Shown piece by piece: positions 33,182-44,750 of a DNA stretch of 64,000 nt; positions within the stretch are counted from its first letter, which is position 1; every line of letters begins with the position of its first letter. The translations under genes and the position numbers were made by a program. Source of the DNA: Chlorophyllum brunneum. Lineage: Eukaryota; Basidiomycota; Agaricomycetes; Agaricales; Agaricaceae. Location: contig OY756148.1 in assembly GCA_963576785.1 (NCBI GenBank), positions 1,054,001 through 1,118,000 on the forward strand, read 5' to 3'. A model generated the notes under the pieces. It was not told the DNA's origin. It ran no database searches and saw nothing but the letters and a program-made list of their open reading frames with translations.

Positions 33182-34461
33182 TCATGCATCCCGTCCCATT
33201 ATCGGGTGGGGGGTACCCGCCCTAGAGGGCGTCAGGAAACGCGCCTCGCGACGCAATGTTTGTGCAAAGGCTTGAGGTGCACCAGAGATAGTCTCTGCGA
33301 AAGCAAAAGCTAGTCCAAGAGACGCGCTCCAAACGCGAAATTTGAAACCAAGGACGTCTAAACCGTAGACACCACTTTGTACATCGAGGGCGGAGAAGGG
33401 ATACGCAATTTGGGCCGCCAATCGGATAATAGATGCGGTAAGAGGGTCAAAAACGATCATGTCTTTGTTATCTTCTCGCTGACGTTGGTTAAGGGAAGGA
33501 TTAAAGGAGATGAGGTTTCCAATGATGAGTGGGGTCAGAACGGTAGGTATGAACCAGTGGAGGAGGACGGTCCAAAATGCACTAGTTTGGAACGTGGCCA
33601 ACGGGGGATACACCATCGAAATGTTACCCTTTTTCCAAAGGGGTAGCTGGACAAAAGTCAGACACAGGACGAAACACAACGCGGAAAGTCTTACATGGGT
33701 GGTTTTCCAAGGTATGACAGTATACAGGATGTACAACAGCTCATAAGCAGCAGTGAGTATTAAGATGTTGCTCGAACTTGATAAGAACTAGACCGGGTGT
33801 AAGACATGGCATTAGGAGATGAAGGTTTAGAAATACCTGGCGAATTGTGATCAGGGTGTCTTTTCCGGACTGCAGCATATCATGCTGTTTGATATCCTGG
33901 ACTATGGCGGAGACATCTGCGCTCTTGAGGTTTTGGACTATGCTTTTGCTGGGGCTGGCAGGGCTAGGCGGGAGAGGGGGAAGGCTGCTCGGAGTCGGAG
34001 CGGTTTCGGCGCGCTGGGGAGATTGGGTCGGTGTGCTCTCGGCAGGAGAAATGGGACGTTTGAGATAAGCAGAGACATCACGGAGATCTTTGGGGGGAGT
34101 TGCTTCGCGTATGGCTTCGAGCGCGGCGGATTTGCGGGCGACGCGTGAAGGAGGTTTCGGTTCTACGAAGACGGGCTCGGCGCGCGTTCTATGTGGCGCA
34201 AGATGAGATAAGATGCGAAAAAAGGAATAGGTGGGCGTACGGAGCGGGCTGGGGTTGGACGCTGCGTTTCCGCCTGCCGAAGAGGCCGGCGAAAGCTGGA
34301 TCATCCTCGAGTTCTGACTGGTGGTCGTCGAGGTATTTCTTTATCCTGGCATGGAGTTCGTCCTTGGTGCCCTGGTCGCTGAGACTGAGGGCATTGGCGA
34401 TGTCCTGGAGCTCTGATTTCTTCTTGGGATTGAGGGCACCCGTGTATTGGACAGGGGCCAT
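33182..34461 (-). CDS. SAP-domain protein with C-terminal membrane segments
   Basis: Three exons (34,461-34,241, 34,188-33,837 and 33,787-33,182) give 392 residues. Residues about 10-45 ([19 protein letters not shown], then [16 protein letters not shown]) match a SAP helix-extension-helix motif, which usually binds DNA. Residues 75-170 are basic and Ser/Pro-rich. Residues 190-380 hold about four or five hydrophobic helices (for example [18 protein letters not shown] and [18 protein letters not shown]). A SAP-like domain joined to a membrane domain recalls inner-nuclear-membrane proteins of the Heh/Man1 kind, but no LEM or MSC domain is visible, so that role is inference. An in-frame upstream ATG at 34,503 is possible. 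Confidence 0.8.
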
Positions 34462-34662
34462 GAGTGTTGAAGGCAAGATGATCAACAAAGTCACGCCACT
34501 CACGGGTCACGCTGTCTCTCTCTTTGGTCCTGTTTACGCGTTCCAGGGTGAGTGACAGATATCAATTGCCTTGGTATCAGGTATATATACCCACCTGCCA
34601 GAGCCCACTGCATTCCTTTGTTTCTTCTTCCTTTACACCTCTGCGAGGTCTTTGTATTTGCT

Positions 34663-35325
34663 ATGCAATTTGTGTGGTTTTCACTCGCAGTCCTGTTTGC
34701 ACTCGCTGGACGAGGTATGCCCAAGCCCATAATCTTAATTATTAAGCCGGCTAAGTCCATGCAGCCTTGGCCAACTTTACCATCAGCCTTGGAAACAAGG
34801 CCCTGCTCCCCGGTGACTTCCTGAACATTCCGTCGGCGTCGATGCCAGGCGAGGTAGGAACAGTGGCATCTTCGATGAATAGGGGCTCATATATGGTCTA
34901 GTGCACTGCAAACTGTACGACCGCCAACCAGACCATCACCGGATGTGGGGTTGACCCGAAGTGTTTGTGCAAAGACGACGTGGTCAAGAGTCTTCGGGAA
35001 TGTCAACAGTGCATGTTTACGCAGCTCGTTAACCGCAACCAGAAGCCACTGGACGCACGGGTTGGGTCTACTCCGCTCATGGCTGGTGAGTATAGCGAAT
35101 GGTACTGCGGAGGATGCGCGCTGAGATGACTTTCCAGGATATTCGACGGCATGCTCGGATGCGAAAGTTGCTAATTTATCTGCGAGCCAGATTGCGCTGA
35201 CTGTGCCAGACAACTGGGATGGGCCGCTGGATGTTGTTCTGCCTGTTGGAGGGACTGCGGTGGCTGTTATTGCGGGAGGGTTGCTTGGGCTGGGGGCACT
35301 GCTGTTGTTGAGCAACCTGTCGTAG
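34663..35325 (+). CDS. Small secreted, cysteine-rich protein with C-terminal hydrophobic anchor
   Basis: Four exons (34,663-34,714, 34,765-34,853, 34,902-35,085 and 35,138-35,325) give 170 residues, with introns of 48-52 bp. The first 20 residues (MQFVWFSLAVLFALAGRALA) form a signal peptide. The mature part has eight cysteines, seven clustered in about 40 residues (CTANC, then CGVDPKCLC, then CQQC), and NxT/NxS glycosylation sites. The last 25 residues are hydrophobic (GTAVAVIAGGLLGLGALLLL) with only four residues after them, fitting a membrane or GPI-type anchor. I do not recognise a family; the Cys spacing is only loosely CFEM-like. Such proteins are common at basidiomycete cell surfaces. 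The short exons would be missed by a simple frame scan. Confidence 0.75.
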
Positions 35326-35419
35326 ATAGATGCTGTGCACCTCGAGGCTTTTCCCACGGCGGAAAATAATTGTTAAAATAAATTGAATCCCCGCCTGTAA
35401 CTTCTTCATCCTCTCCGCC

Positions 35420-38400
35420 ATGTCCCAATACAAAGCCGCCCTTGCCCAAGACTCTCACCCGCCCCCAAGGTACTCCGCCCAGGTCCGCAACCTCAAGGAA
35501 ACCTTCCCAGGCTGGTCAAACGACGGTCAGTTTCTCTCTCTGACGCGCCTACTCGACTCCTGAAAAAAAATCACCACAGACCTCCATTCTGTCCTCCTCG
35601 AAGTCAATGGCGATGTCAATGCAGCTGCAGGCCGCATCTCTGATGGTCAGTGTTTCTTGCCCTACTCTTTTCGTCGTTCCTTATCATCAGAGCACTCTAG
35701 GTGTCGCCGTCCAATGGGATTCCGTCTCGCGCAAAAAGGAAAAGAAATCAGCCACTGCCCCGCCCTCCAAGGATTCTGCCCCCGCCCGTGGCGAGTCCCG
35801 GGGTGCTCGAGGTGGTCGCGGTGGTAGAGGTGGCCCCGGTCGAGGTGGTACTGCCCGAGGCCGCGGTGCCCACAGGGGCCCTGCCGTCAATGGCCACGCT
35901 GACCGCACAGCTAGTCCTCGCCCCGCAGACGCATCCACCTCCACTTCGGTCGCGTCCGTTCAGCCAGAATCAGCAGAGACCCTAAAGCAATCGTCGACTG
36001 AGGTCAGTGGTCAACAAAATGGCGTTCCCCAGACTGCGAATGCCTGGACGGACTCAAAGCCTGCTCAACCCGAGGCACCAAACGCGACTTCAATCCCTAA
36101 ACGGGCCGAGTCGGATCTCACCACTACCACCGTTGTGAATGCTGGCGTGGCTCCTAAACAGGCGTCCAAGGTACCCCCTCCGGCGCCTAGACCAACTAAG
36201 CTATCTTGGGCGCAGATAGCAAGGTATATTTTTTCGGCCCATGATTCTCTTCAACTCTGAGAAATTATCTTTTATAGTAAACCTACACTCAAACCCGCTC
36301 CGCCCCAGCCACTTCAACAACCAGCTTCCGCTCCTTCACAACAATTACCTACGCCCGTCCCAGCAACAGCACCTGCACACCCCGAAGAGCCAGAGCCAGA
36401 GCCTCAATCATCAGGATGGGAGGAATCCACAACGGCACAGGCTCCCTCATGGGAACCAGAGCCTTCACAGCCCCCCTCCCAGCCATCTACAGTTGAGCCC
36501 TCTGTCGAGGAAGCCAAACCCGAGCCTTCAACCCTAAGCGCCACCTCCGAAAGATCGGAAGAACCTCCCGAGCAACTCGCCCCCGTGCAGATATCCGTTG
36601 TGGAGCCAACGCCTGCTAAAGCGGAACCTCCTTCTCAGCCCACTGCTCCTTCACTGGCTACCCCCGCATTGACTTCGTCGACTGCCGCCACGCCGTCACC
36701 CAAGCTCATATCGCGATCCGCTGCCCTTTCTTCACGTGCCAGTGCTCGGAATAGGACCACTGATCAACCTGTTGTGATGCCAAGTTCTTTTGGTTCTGGA
36801 ATAGAGAAGATCGGAATGCAGTTTGGTAGCCTCAGCCTCAATGGAGAGAGTCTTTTTGAGTCTGCTCCGTACGTTTTTATCTTCCTGCTCGACTTGTGCC
36901 CTTACCTCCCCTGTTTAGCACTGAACCTGAAGCCCCTACAAATGCAGTTCCTCCTGCCGAGACCGCTGCTGCGACGACAACCCCTGGAAAGCCACATTAC
37001 GAGCCTCCAACTCCATCCGCCCCTCCTGCTACTGCTCCAGCAGCATCAACCTCCCTCGGATCCGTTTTCCAGCAACAGCAACAACAATCGCAACAGAACC
37101 CCCCCCTGCAGCCCCAACAACAACAGACATCCGTTGGTACACAGCCAATTTCGCACCAAACCCTCCCCACCTCCGTCTCTCAGCCCACCCAGTCGACTCA
37201 AGCATCAACTCACACCTCGGCTGCGACCGCTTCACCACTCCAACCATTTACTCATCAACAGCAAGCTGTATCTCAGCAGCCATCGCTTGTTAATCTCCAA
37301 CAGCAACAGCAACAAAATCATCATCAGACCCCACAACACCAACATCTTCCTCAACAAGTCCAGCAATCACATACTCACCATCAGTACTCACAGCATCTCC
37401 CTCCTCAACTCGATTCACAACATCTTCCTTCCACAGCTCAGCAACCGCAGAGCGCAACTGCCCATTCAAGCTATTTCCGCCAAAATGACACCACCACCAC
37501 ACCCTATTTCCACACTCCCACTCCCCCTGCCGGCCAATCACAAGATTCTCCTTATGGTGCTTTCAGCCAGCTGGGCACGCAGAACCAACATCAACAAGGT
37601 TCTCACCTTGGTGGTTTTGGTTCAGCCGATTATAGCTATGAAAACCAGAGGGTATATCTCCCCAAGTCCATTTGCTGATTCAAGCTGACGTACTTAACCC
37701 AGGGCTTCTACGACTCCTATCCTCAGCAGGCTGGATTCAGCAACAGAAACGCTCTCAGCCACGATGATATCAAAGGTCTTCCTGGCAATCAGCAACAACC
37801 CCCGACAAATTCTTTGCCACCGTCTGCGAACCAGCCATCGCAACACTCATCTCAAAATACAACGCAACCCCAATCCGCTGGTGGCCAAGGTCCTCAACAG
37901 TTCCCACCCCCGCCCGTCCCTTACTATTACAGTCCCTATCCCCAGAACCAGTATTACGGTGCCCCCTACAATTCTGGCTACGTTCCTCAGCCCTACGTCA
38001 AATACCCCGCTATGTTCCAACCCGGCCCTCCTGGATCTAATTCGGCTCCGAGCCCAGCTACCAAGCAACCTGGCGGAAACGTCGGTGTGGGTGTTCAGCC
38101 TCAGAGCAACCCGTATAACCAGGCTTTGTATGGCCAGCAGAGTGGTTATGACGACTATCAGCAACACCCCCACCACTCTCAACACCAACACCCACATGCT
38201 CTTGGCCTTGGTCAGACGAACATAGGCGTTAGTGCAAGTGACTACGGCAAGCAACTCTACGGAGGTGCTGGTCAGGGATTCATGGGCCTCAGTGGACAGT
38301 CCGGTGGTGCAGGTAATGGTGCTACTGGAACTGGCACCGGTCCTCGCAACGCAAGTTCGCCTGAAGCGCCCTACAAGTACCAGAAGGAAACCGGAATTAG

Positions 38401-38680
38401 TGTTGGTGGCGGACGGGGAGGATCTGTACAAGGTGGGCCTGGCCAAGGCCAGCCTCAGAGCCAGGGTGCCGGACAAGGCGGTCAGGGGGGACCTCAAGGA
38501 CAGTACTACGGTACGAACCGATTTAGTAGTGGCGTCGGTGCTGGAATTGGCAGTGGTGTTGGACCGCAACAAAATGCCCATCATCAGCAAGGAGGACCGC
38601 AAGGCCACCTCGGGTACCCACAGGGCGCCAATGATGGCAGCTTCTATCCCTACCAGAGGCAGCAGGGATACTGGCAGTAG
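35420..38680 (+). CDS. DEF1: RNA polymerase II degradation factor DEF1 (CUE domain, Gln-rich)
   Basis: Six exons (35,420-35,525, 35,580-35,645, 35,701-36,223, 36,278-36,868, 36,919-37,651 and 37,703-38,680) give 998 residues. Residues about 20-60 form a CUE ubiquitin-binding domain (VRNLKETFPGWSNDDLHSV, then LEVNGDVNAAAGRISDG). Next are a basic RGG-rich stretch (residues 75-110), Pro/Ser/Glu-rich sequence, then poly-Gln and Gln/His/Tyr-rich low-complexity sequence to the end, with a Gly-rich segment near residues 860-940. This CUE-plus-Gln layout is typical of Def1, which in yeast promotes ubiquitylation and removal of stalled Pol II and is itself cut to release its N-terminal part. It lies 94 bp downstream of the secreted-protein gene. 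The C-terminal exon is long and has no conserved domain. Confidence 0.88.
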
Positions 38681-39052
38681 ATTTTGGGCTTGGGAAGGGG
38701 GGGTTGACTAATCTTCATCTGACTTTCTAATGTTCTTTCTTTGGTCTTGTGTTCTTCCCCTCTGACTCTACGTTTTGTGTGAATAAGGTTTTCCCTCGCC
38801 TCGGGTTTGCTATGTTTTTGTTCGTCTCTCATCTGTCTCTTGTCCTTTTCATTTTCTCTGTGTCGTTATCATACTGTTCGTCTGCGTCCCACCATGCTCG
38901 TGTACATATACACAATAGTCCAGGCATCACTGAATGTACAAAAGGTGTCTCTGCGTCCAGGCACATGACCGAGCTTTGTTTGGCGGGGACAAACAAAGGC
39001 GAGATATATCTTGCAAGAATTTTGAAAAGATAACTGGCAAACGTTGCCCACC
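38681..39052. other. DEF1 3' region and IMPDH promoter
   Basis: 372 bp, T- and C-rich in the first half. It serves as the DEF1 3' UTR and the upstream region of the IMP dehydrogenase gene. No TATA box, repeat or RNA gene was recognised. Confidence 0.4.
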
Positions 39053-40997
39053 ATGTCCTACCTCAACCCTGTCGATGCCCTCAGCCACCTCAGCTCCTAC
39101 GAGCGCTCAGACGGCCTCTCTGCTGCAGATCTCTTGGAGTCTCGCATCCACGGCGGCCTCACCTACAACGACTTTCTCCTCCTCCCTGGTAAAATCGACT
39201 TCCCTGCTTCAGATGTCGGTACCGAGAGTCGTGTCACACGAAATGTTGTGCTCAAGACACCTTTCATGAGCAGCCCCATGGACACCGTCACCGAAACCGA
39301 AATGGCCATTGCCATGGCGGTAAGAACCATTCCTGCATCCGCTTGGTCCTTGAGTAATCTTTTCCCCCTCGCCTTCGCCTTCCCCCCCTCTATCTTACCC
39401 CGCAAAATCAGCTGCTAGGTGGTATCGGTGTTATCCATCATAATCAGTCCGCGGAGTCGCAAGCAGCTATGGTCCGAGCCGTGAAACGTCACGAGAATGG
39501 ATTCATTACTGATCCTGTGGTTCTCTCGCCTAACCACATTGTCGAAAATGTACTGGATATCAAAGCAAGGCTAGGGTTCTGTGGGATTCCTATCACTGGT
39601 GAGTTTTGGTCGATTAAACGCCACTCGTCACTCGTCTCCCTCCGTCCCTGTATACGATGAACCCTTTATCTCTTACAACCTTCGTTCTGCCGAGTAACGC
39701 GTGTATAACGCGTGGCATGCGGAAGATTTGATATATACCCAACTGATCTTTTCCCTTTCGTCCATAAAGTGTTGTTGAATGGGGTACTGATTGTCGCAAC
39801 TTTTCAGACACCGGAAAGCTCGGTGGCAAACTTGTTGGTATTGTCACAGCCCGAGATATTCAGTTCCGTGATCCGTATGCGACGCTCAATGAGGTCATGA
39901 CGACCCTGCTTGTCACTGCCCCCCAGGGTGTCACACTGGCTGAAGCCAACGATATCCTTCGTGACTCGAAAAAAGGAAAGCTCCCGATTGTAGACACCCA
40001 AGGCTGTCTCGTTTCGCTCCTCGCCCGCTCCGACTTGCTTAAAAATCAGTCATACCCCCTTGCTTCCAAAAATCCTGAAAGCAAGCAACTTTATGCTGCT
40101 GCTGCCGTAGGAACTCGACCCTCTGACCATGATCGCCTCACGCTCCTCGTAGAGGCCGGCCTGGACATCGTCGTGCTTGATTCATCTCAAGGAAACTCGA
40201 TATACCAGATCGAGATGATCCAATGGATCAAGAAGACTCACCCTCACCTTGAGGTCATTGCCGGCAACGTTGTCACACGAGAACAAGCGGCAGCTCTCAT
40301 CGCTGCTGGAGCTGATGGTTTACGTGTCGGAATGGGGTCGGGCTCGATCTGTATTACCCAAGAGGTCATGGCTGTTGGGCGCCCTCAGGCTACAGCTGTT
40401 TATGCTGTGGCCGAGTTTGCGAGCAAGTTCGGAGTCCCAGTTATTGCAGATGGTGGGATTGGAAACGTTGGGCATATCGTCAAGGCGCTCTCACTTGGAG
40501 CTGGCGCTGTAATGATGGGTGGCTTACTCGCCGGTACTGAGGAAGCCCCTGGAGAGTACTTTTACCATGAGGGCAAGCGTGTCAAAGCATATCGTGGGAT
40601 GGGGAGTTTGGAGGCTATGGGACAAGGCACTGCGGCTAAGGGTGCAAAGCCTTCCGGCAACAGCCAGAGCTCACTGAACAAATATCCAGTGCCGAAGAAG
40701 AACGCGACTGTCGAAAATGCGGCCACGTCCCGCTATTTTTCTGAGAGTAGCGCGATTAAAGTTGCCCAGGGTGTCTCTGGAGACGTGCAGGACAAGGGTA
40801 GCATCAAGCAGTTTTTGCCTTACCTCTATGTTGGCGTGCAGCACTCGCTACAGGACATTGGCGTCAAGAGCGTCTTTGAGCTGCAGCAGGGCGTGAAAGC
40901 AGGAAAGGTTAGGTTCGAGGCAAGGACAGCGAGTGCGCAACTCGAGGGTGGCGTGCACGGATTGAATTCGTACACGAAGAGGCTGTATACTTCTTAG
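39053..40997 (+). CDS. IMD2: Inosine-5'-monophosphate dehydrogenase
   Basis: Three exons (39,053-39,319, 39,412-39,598 and 39,808-40,997) give 547 residues, close to the 523-550 typical of fungi. The enzyme oxidises IMP to XMP with NAD+, the committed step of GTP synthesis. Seen: [23 protein letters not shown], a Bateman (two-CBS) region in residues about 115-245, the phosphate-binding and catalytic loop [11 protein letters not shown] (catalytic Cys), [28 protein letters not shown] and the C-terminal GVQHSLQD. The second intron is 209 bp, longer than most introns here. The ATG at 39,053 begins the conserved MSYLNP start. The gene symbol is by homology only. Confidence 0.95.
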
Positions 40998-41104
40998 ATT
41001 TACAACATTACGATCTCATTTGGGAGTGTATGCTAGCAACTGTATCTTTACTCACACTGCTTAGATTATCGTGTCTGGAATACATCTGCGTGGTTTACGG
41101 TGCG

Positions 41105-42303
41105 CTAAGATTGCTTGGCAAAGAAGGCAGTGATGGGCTTGGTGTCGGTAGGGCTCTGGGTCTGTGGTAAGGTGAGTTCCAGGCCAGGTCTATCCGTCTG
41201 CAGGCGCATACAGACCTTTTTCTTGGGTGATAATTTGGATGGTGAGGGTTTCCTATCTTGAGAAGAACTCGGTTTCAAGTCTGCTTCCTGCTTGACCTTC
41301 TTCAAGGGCAGCTCATCCTCATTTACTGTGACTGGGGATGGAGTTCGGGTGCGTTTTTTGGAAATGACAGGTTCCTCATTCTTAATTTTCTGAGTTTGCT
41401 TCTGTTTGGAAAACATGGCTTGTATGCCATCCTTGCGCATGGCGACGGGCTCAATGAACGAGGGAGACTCAGTTCCGACTTTGCCTACTTCTGGAGGGAC
41501 TTGATAGCATTCTAAGGGGACGTCTGCATCGTGGTACGGTTGAACAAGATTCGTAAGCTGTTTGGACCAGGACTTTGAGGATGTATCGAGCCATTCGGAG
41601 ACAGCCTGATCGGAGGATAGTATCACAGGTTGACGGTCATGAAGCCAAGAAAAATCCTTGTTAGCATCGGTAGTGACGATAGTGAACGTCCAAAGGGTGC
41701 GGCCTGATGGTGGGTTGTGAATGCAGCGATCATGGACATAGCACCGTCAAGACTTACCTTCAATGACAGCAGAATCGTACAGGCCCGCAAGCAGCATGAT
41801 ACCACCATCTTTTCGCTTTGTGTAGTGGGGAATCTTTTGTTTGCCCTTGGTCAACCACTCGTAGTAGCTGCGCTGCTTGTTAATGTTATATCGACTACAG
41901 CGGAACGAAGCATACCCTTGGCACAGAACGACGCAACGTTTGGTCCCGCGCAGGCTTCCCCACATGCCGCCACCCTCGACAAGGTTCTCGGCACGGGCAT
42001 TTGTAGTGCTCAATGTCTTGTCCTCTTGGGTGCTCCAATGCGGCACCAGACCCCACTTCATAGTATGGAGAACGAGGGTCGGTTGGTCACTTGGGCCAGC
42101 ATCTCGACGGCGGAGAACAGGGGCCTGTGTACGGGGAGCTATGTTGTATCTTGGGTGAAAGTCGTCCTCGTTCTCCCAGTCGTCGACAGGGAGGTTGTAT
42201 CCCTGCAGCTGTCTGATCTGGTTGCGCTGTAGGACTGTGAGCTGGTGGTGCGGAGGAGAGGGAGAGGACGTGCCCCAAGGCGGAGAGCAAAGCGGCCGCA
42301 CAT
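41105..42303 (-). CDS. SRAP-domain abasic-site shield protein (HMCES/YedK family)
   Basis: The protein starts MCGRFALRLGA, placing the catalytic Cys at position 2 after Met removal; this Cys forms a thiazolidine link with abasic sites in single-stranded DNA. Other family blocks: RYNIAPRTQAPVL, MKWGLVPHW, NARAENL (catalytic Asn and Glu region), CVVLCQGYYEWL and LLAGLYDSAV. Exon 1 is very short and seems to join after a 35-nt intron (about 42,267-42,233), so that junction is uncertain; the other two introns look standard. The C-terminal 150 residues are disordered and Lys-rich, with a likely nuclear signal (SKKRTRTPS) and two PCNA-interaction-like motifs (GIQAMFSKQ and PITAFFAKQS at the extreme end). 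It is convergent with IMPDH and divergent from TAF8. Confidence 0.88.
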
Positions 42304-42452
42304 GTTATTCCTGACCAACATCGTTATTTATTTATTTATGGAAATAAATCGTGGGAAAGCGAGAGCAGCGTCCGCGTTGGTGAGTGGCCGCGCCCACCAC
42401 GTCCGGCGACGACAAACCCTCCTCCTCGCCGTCGCCAACAGCCTCTGCATCA

Positions 42453-44295
42453 ATGGAAACAGCCGCCACAAAGCTCCTCGAATCAGCTACTATCAAAACC
42501 CTCCACGCACACAGCTTTTCTCGCTCATCCACCCAGGCGACGCTTACTCTTGCAGATCTCCTCGCCAGGTACCTCGCCCTGCTTTCAGACACCTGTGCAA
42601 AGTATGCCCATCACGCCGGAAGAGCAAATCTCTCGGTCTACGACGCCGTCGCCGCCTTGGAGGAGATGGGAGTCGAGGTCGAAGAGCTGTCCCAATACTG
42701 CTCCATCGAGGCAAAGGAGCTCAACCGCTACGCCTCGCACTCAGCTAGAAGAATAGAGGACCTCAACGAGTTTAAAGGTACGGTTTACGCCTTTGCCGCT
42801 GCAAAGGCACGCTACATATGCCTTTTCAGCTCAAATGTCCACCGGACTGAGGCAAGACCACGACGACGCGATTCCGCTGGAGTTCCGGCCGTACCACAGT
42901 CTGCCCGTGTCTGAATATGAGAGCGACGAGGAGGATGAAGACATAGATATGGAACCTGGCACGGTACCGGTCCAACCTGGAGGCGCAGAGGGCGAAGACG
43001 AGGGCAGCGCCATGATCGTCGACGCTCAAAGAGTACGCTCGCCCTCACCTCTGGAACGAAAGACTCCTCCCCGGCCCTCGACACCACCACTCCCCCTTTC
43101 CCCCGTATCCAACCCGTCCTCTCCTTCTCGCAAAAGACCCCGCACAGCGAATTGGAAACCCCCATCGCACATTCCTGTCTTTCTTCCTCCTTTCCCATCC
43201 ATTGAACCCCCTCCCAGTAACCCCCCTTCACCCCACGATTCTCAATCAGCAGAGACACAGTCGACAGAGTTAATGCCACCCCCTCCGGATGTCAAGATTG
43301 ACAAGCCCACGGTAGCAGTTTCTCAAGCCCTGACGGCCTCCGCTGCGTCAGACTTTCTTGTTCAAGTCCCCTATTCCCAATCCTCCCTCTCCTCTGTGTC
43401 AGAATGGCATCTACCCGGTCCTCCCCCACATTCTTCCAAATCCCAGTCCCGCAAAAACGTGCTCCCAACTCTGCAGTCGGAACCTTCTCTTTTCAAGGCA
43501 TATCACCACATTCTAACCCACCGACCGCCAAATACACTACCACCATCAACTCTCTCGCGTCATAAGGTCGCCATGGCATTCCTTTCACAAACGCAAAACA
43601 CACCTAGGTGGGATGCTACCGACACTCTCTTTTCGACTGTTGCACCATGTCAGCCGCGCGTGGCGGCTGTCGGGCCTTCTTATCCTATCCCCACCCACGA
43701 CCCTGTAAATGGCAAAGCAGACCCTAAGGACAAAGATTTCCGCTTTCCACCAACAATTCCTCGGCCTGTTTCGACTACTGAACGCCTGACTCCCCTTCTT
43801 GGTCAACAGTCCAATCGGATCCCAGAACTGGCCAGACACGTTCTTCCCGTGAGTAGCCATCATTCCTCAGCCCACGAATGTTGATTGAACACACTGATGC
43901 TGTAGCCTGTGGTAATGAACCGAACAACCCGGCTTGCCCACCCACCCGTCCTCCATCGTGGCTCCAAGCCACTTCTTTACGGACGTGGCATTCCTGCACC
44001 ATGGAACTCACATGCCATTCCACCCGGCGATGGGTCCAATGTTCCGCCTACGCCTGTTACATCGTCAACTAAAGAAAAGGACCGGGAGAATGGAGAAGCC
44101 CCCTCCAAACCTTTGATCCCCGACGCTCAGCTGTTTGCGACGTGGGATTTTGAGACCAAGGATTTCAACGTTCCTTTACCTTCATCACATCGGCATCGGA
44201 ACCGGGTTGGAAGTATCCAGTCAGGCTCGAGTGCCATGATCCAACTGCCACTAAGTGCAAGCTCAAGATCCAAGTCGGGGTCGAGGCACGGATGA
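42453..44295 (+). CDS. TAF8: TFIID subunit 8 (TAF8)-like, histone-fold protein
   Basis: Three exons (42,453-42,777, 42,830-43,848 and 43,906-44,295) give 577 residues. Residues about 5-95 form a bromodomain-associated histone fold (TATIKTLHAHSF-like start, ADLLARYLALLSDTCAKYA, YDAVAALEEMGV). Residues about 230-245 carry PSHIPVFLPPFPSIEP, the TAF8 C-terminal motif that follows the histone fold and helps separate TAF8 from TAF3 (which ends in a PHD finger, absent here). In TFIID, TAF8 pairs with TAF10. The rest is Pro/Ser-rich. It shares a 149-bp divergent promoter with the SRAP gene. The alternative is another Bromo_TP protein; the LPPFP motif makes TAF8 more likely. Confidence 0.8.
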
Positions 44296-44750
44296 TTCTC
44301 TCATTACTTTTGCCGCTCTATCAGGTTGTCTTAGCACCTTTAGCTGTCTACCTATCAGCCTTCTACATGTGTATGGTACATGCTTACATGCACGACTTTG
44401 ATCTTTGACTATGCTTTCGGCACTGTTGCTTTCCTACCCTATATCGCATTAATTGTTGCTTTGATCATAAAAATAAAGCAAACCAATTGGCAAGAGAATG
44501 GTATATTACGAACACACTTGCGACGAGTGTTCAAGAAGTAAATCCCCATAATAGGTCAACAGATGTGTGGTGTGAAGTTATGTACAATAGAAAGATGATC
44601 ACGTTGAGACTCTTGTACTCTTTTAAAAGGCACGGAGATTAAGACATAATAATACCCACACGTAACCAAAGATATACGAGTCCGTATGCACCAGAGCCAT
44701 CCAAATCAGAATCAGAATCAGAATCAGAGATTATTTAACATTGACTTCGT
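44296..44750. repeat. Convergent intergenic region with a hexanucleotide microsatellite
   Basis: 455 bp between the converging ends of TAF8 and the GMC oxidoreductase. It contains (ATCAGA) repeated about four times at 44,704-44,729. Nothing else was recognised. Confidence 0.5.

Noticed and set aside
37847..38608. 253-codon minus-strand frame opposite DEF1 exon 6
   Set aside because: Shadow of a low-complexity Gln/Gly-rich coding exon; no motifs and no splice or start context.
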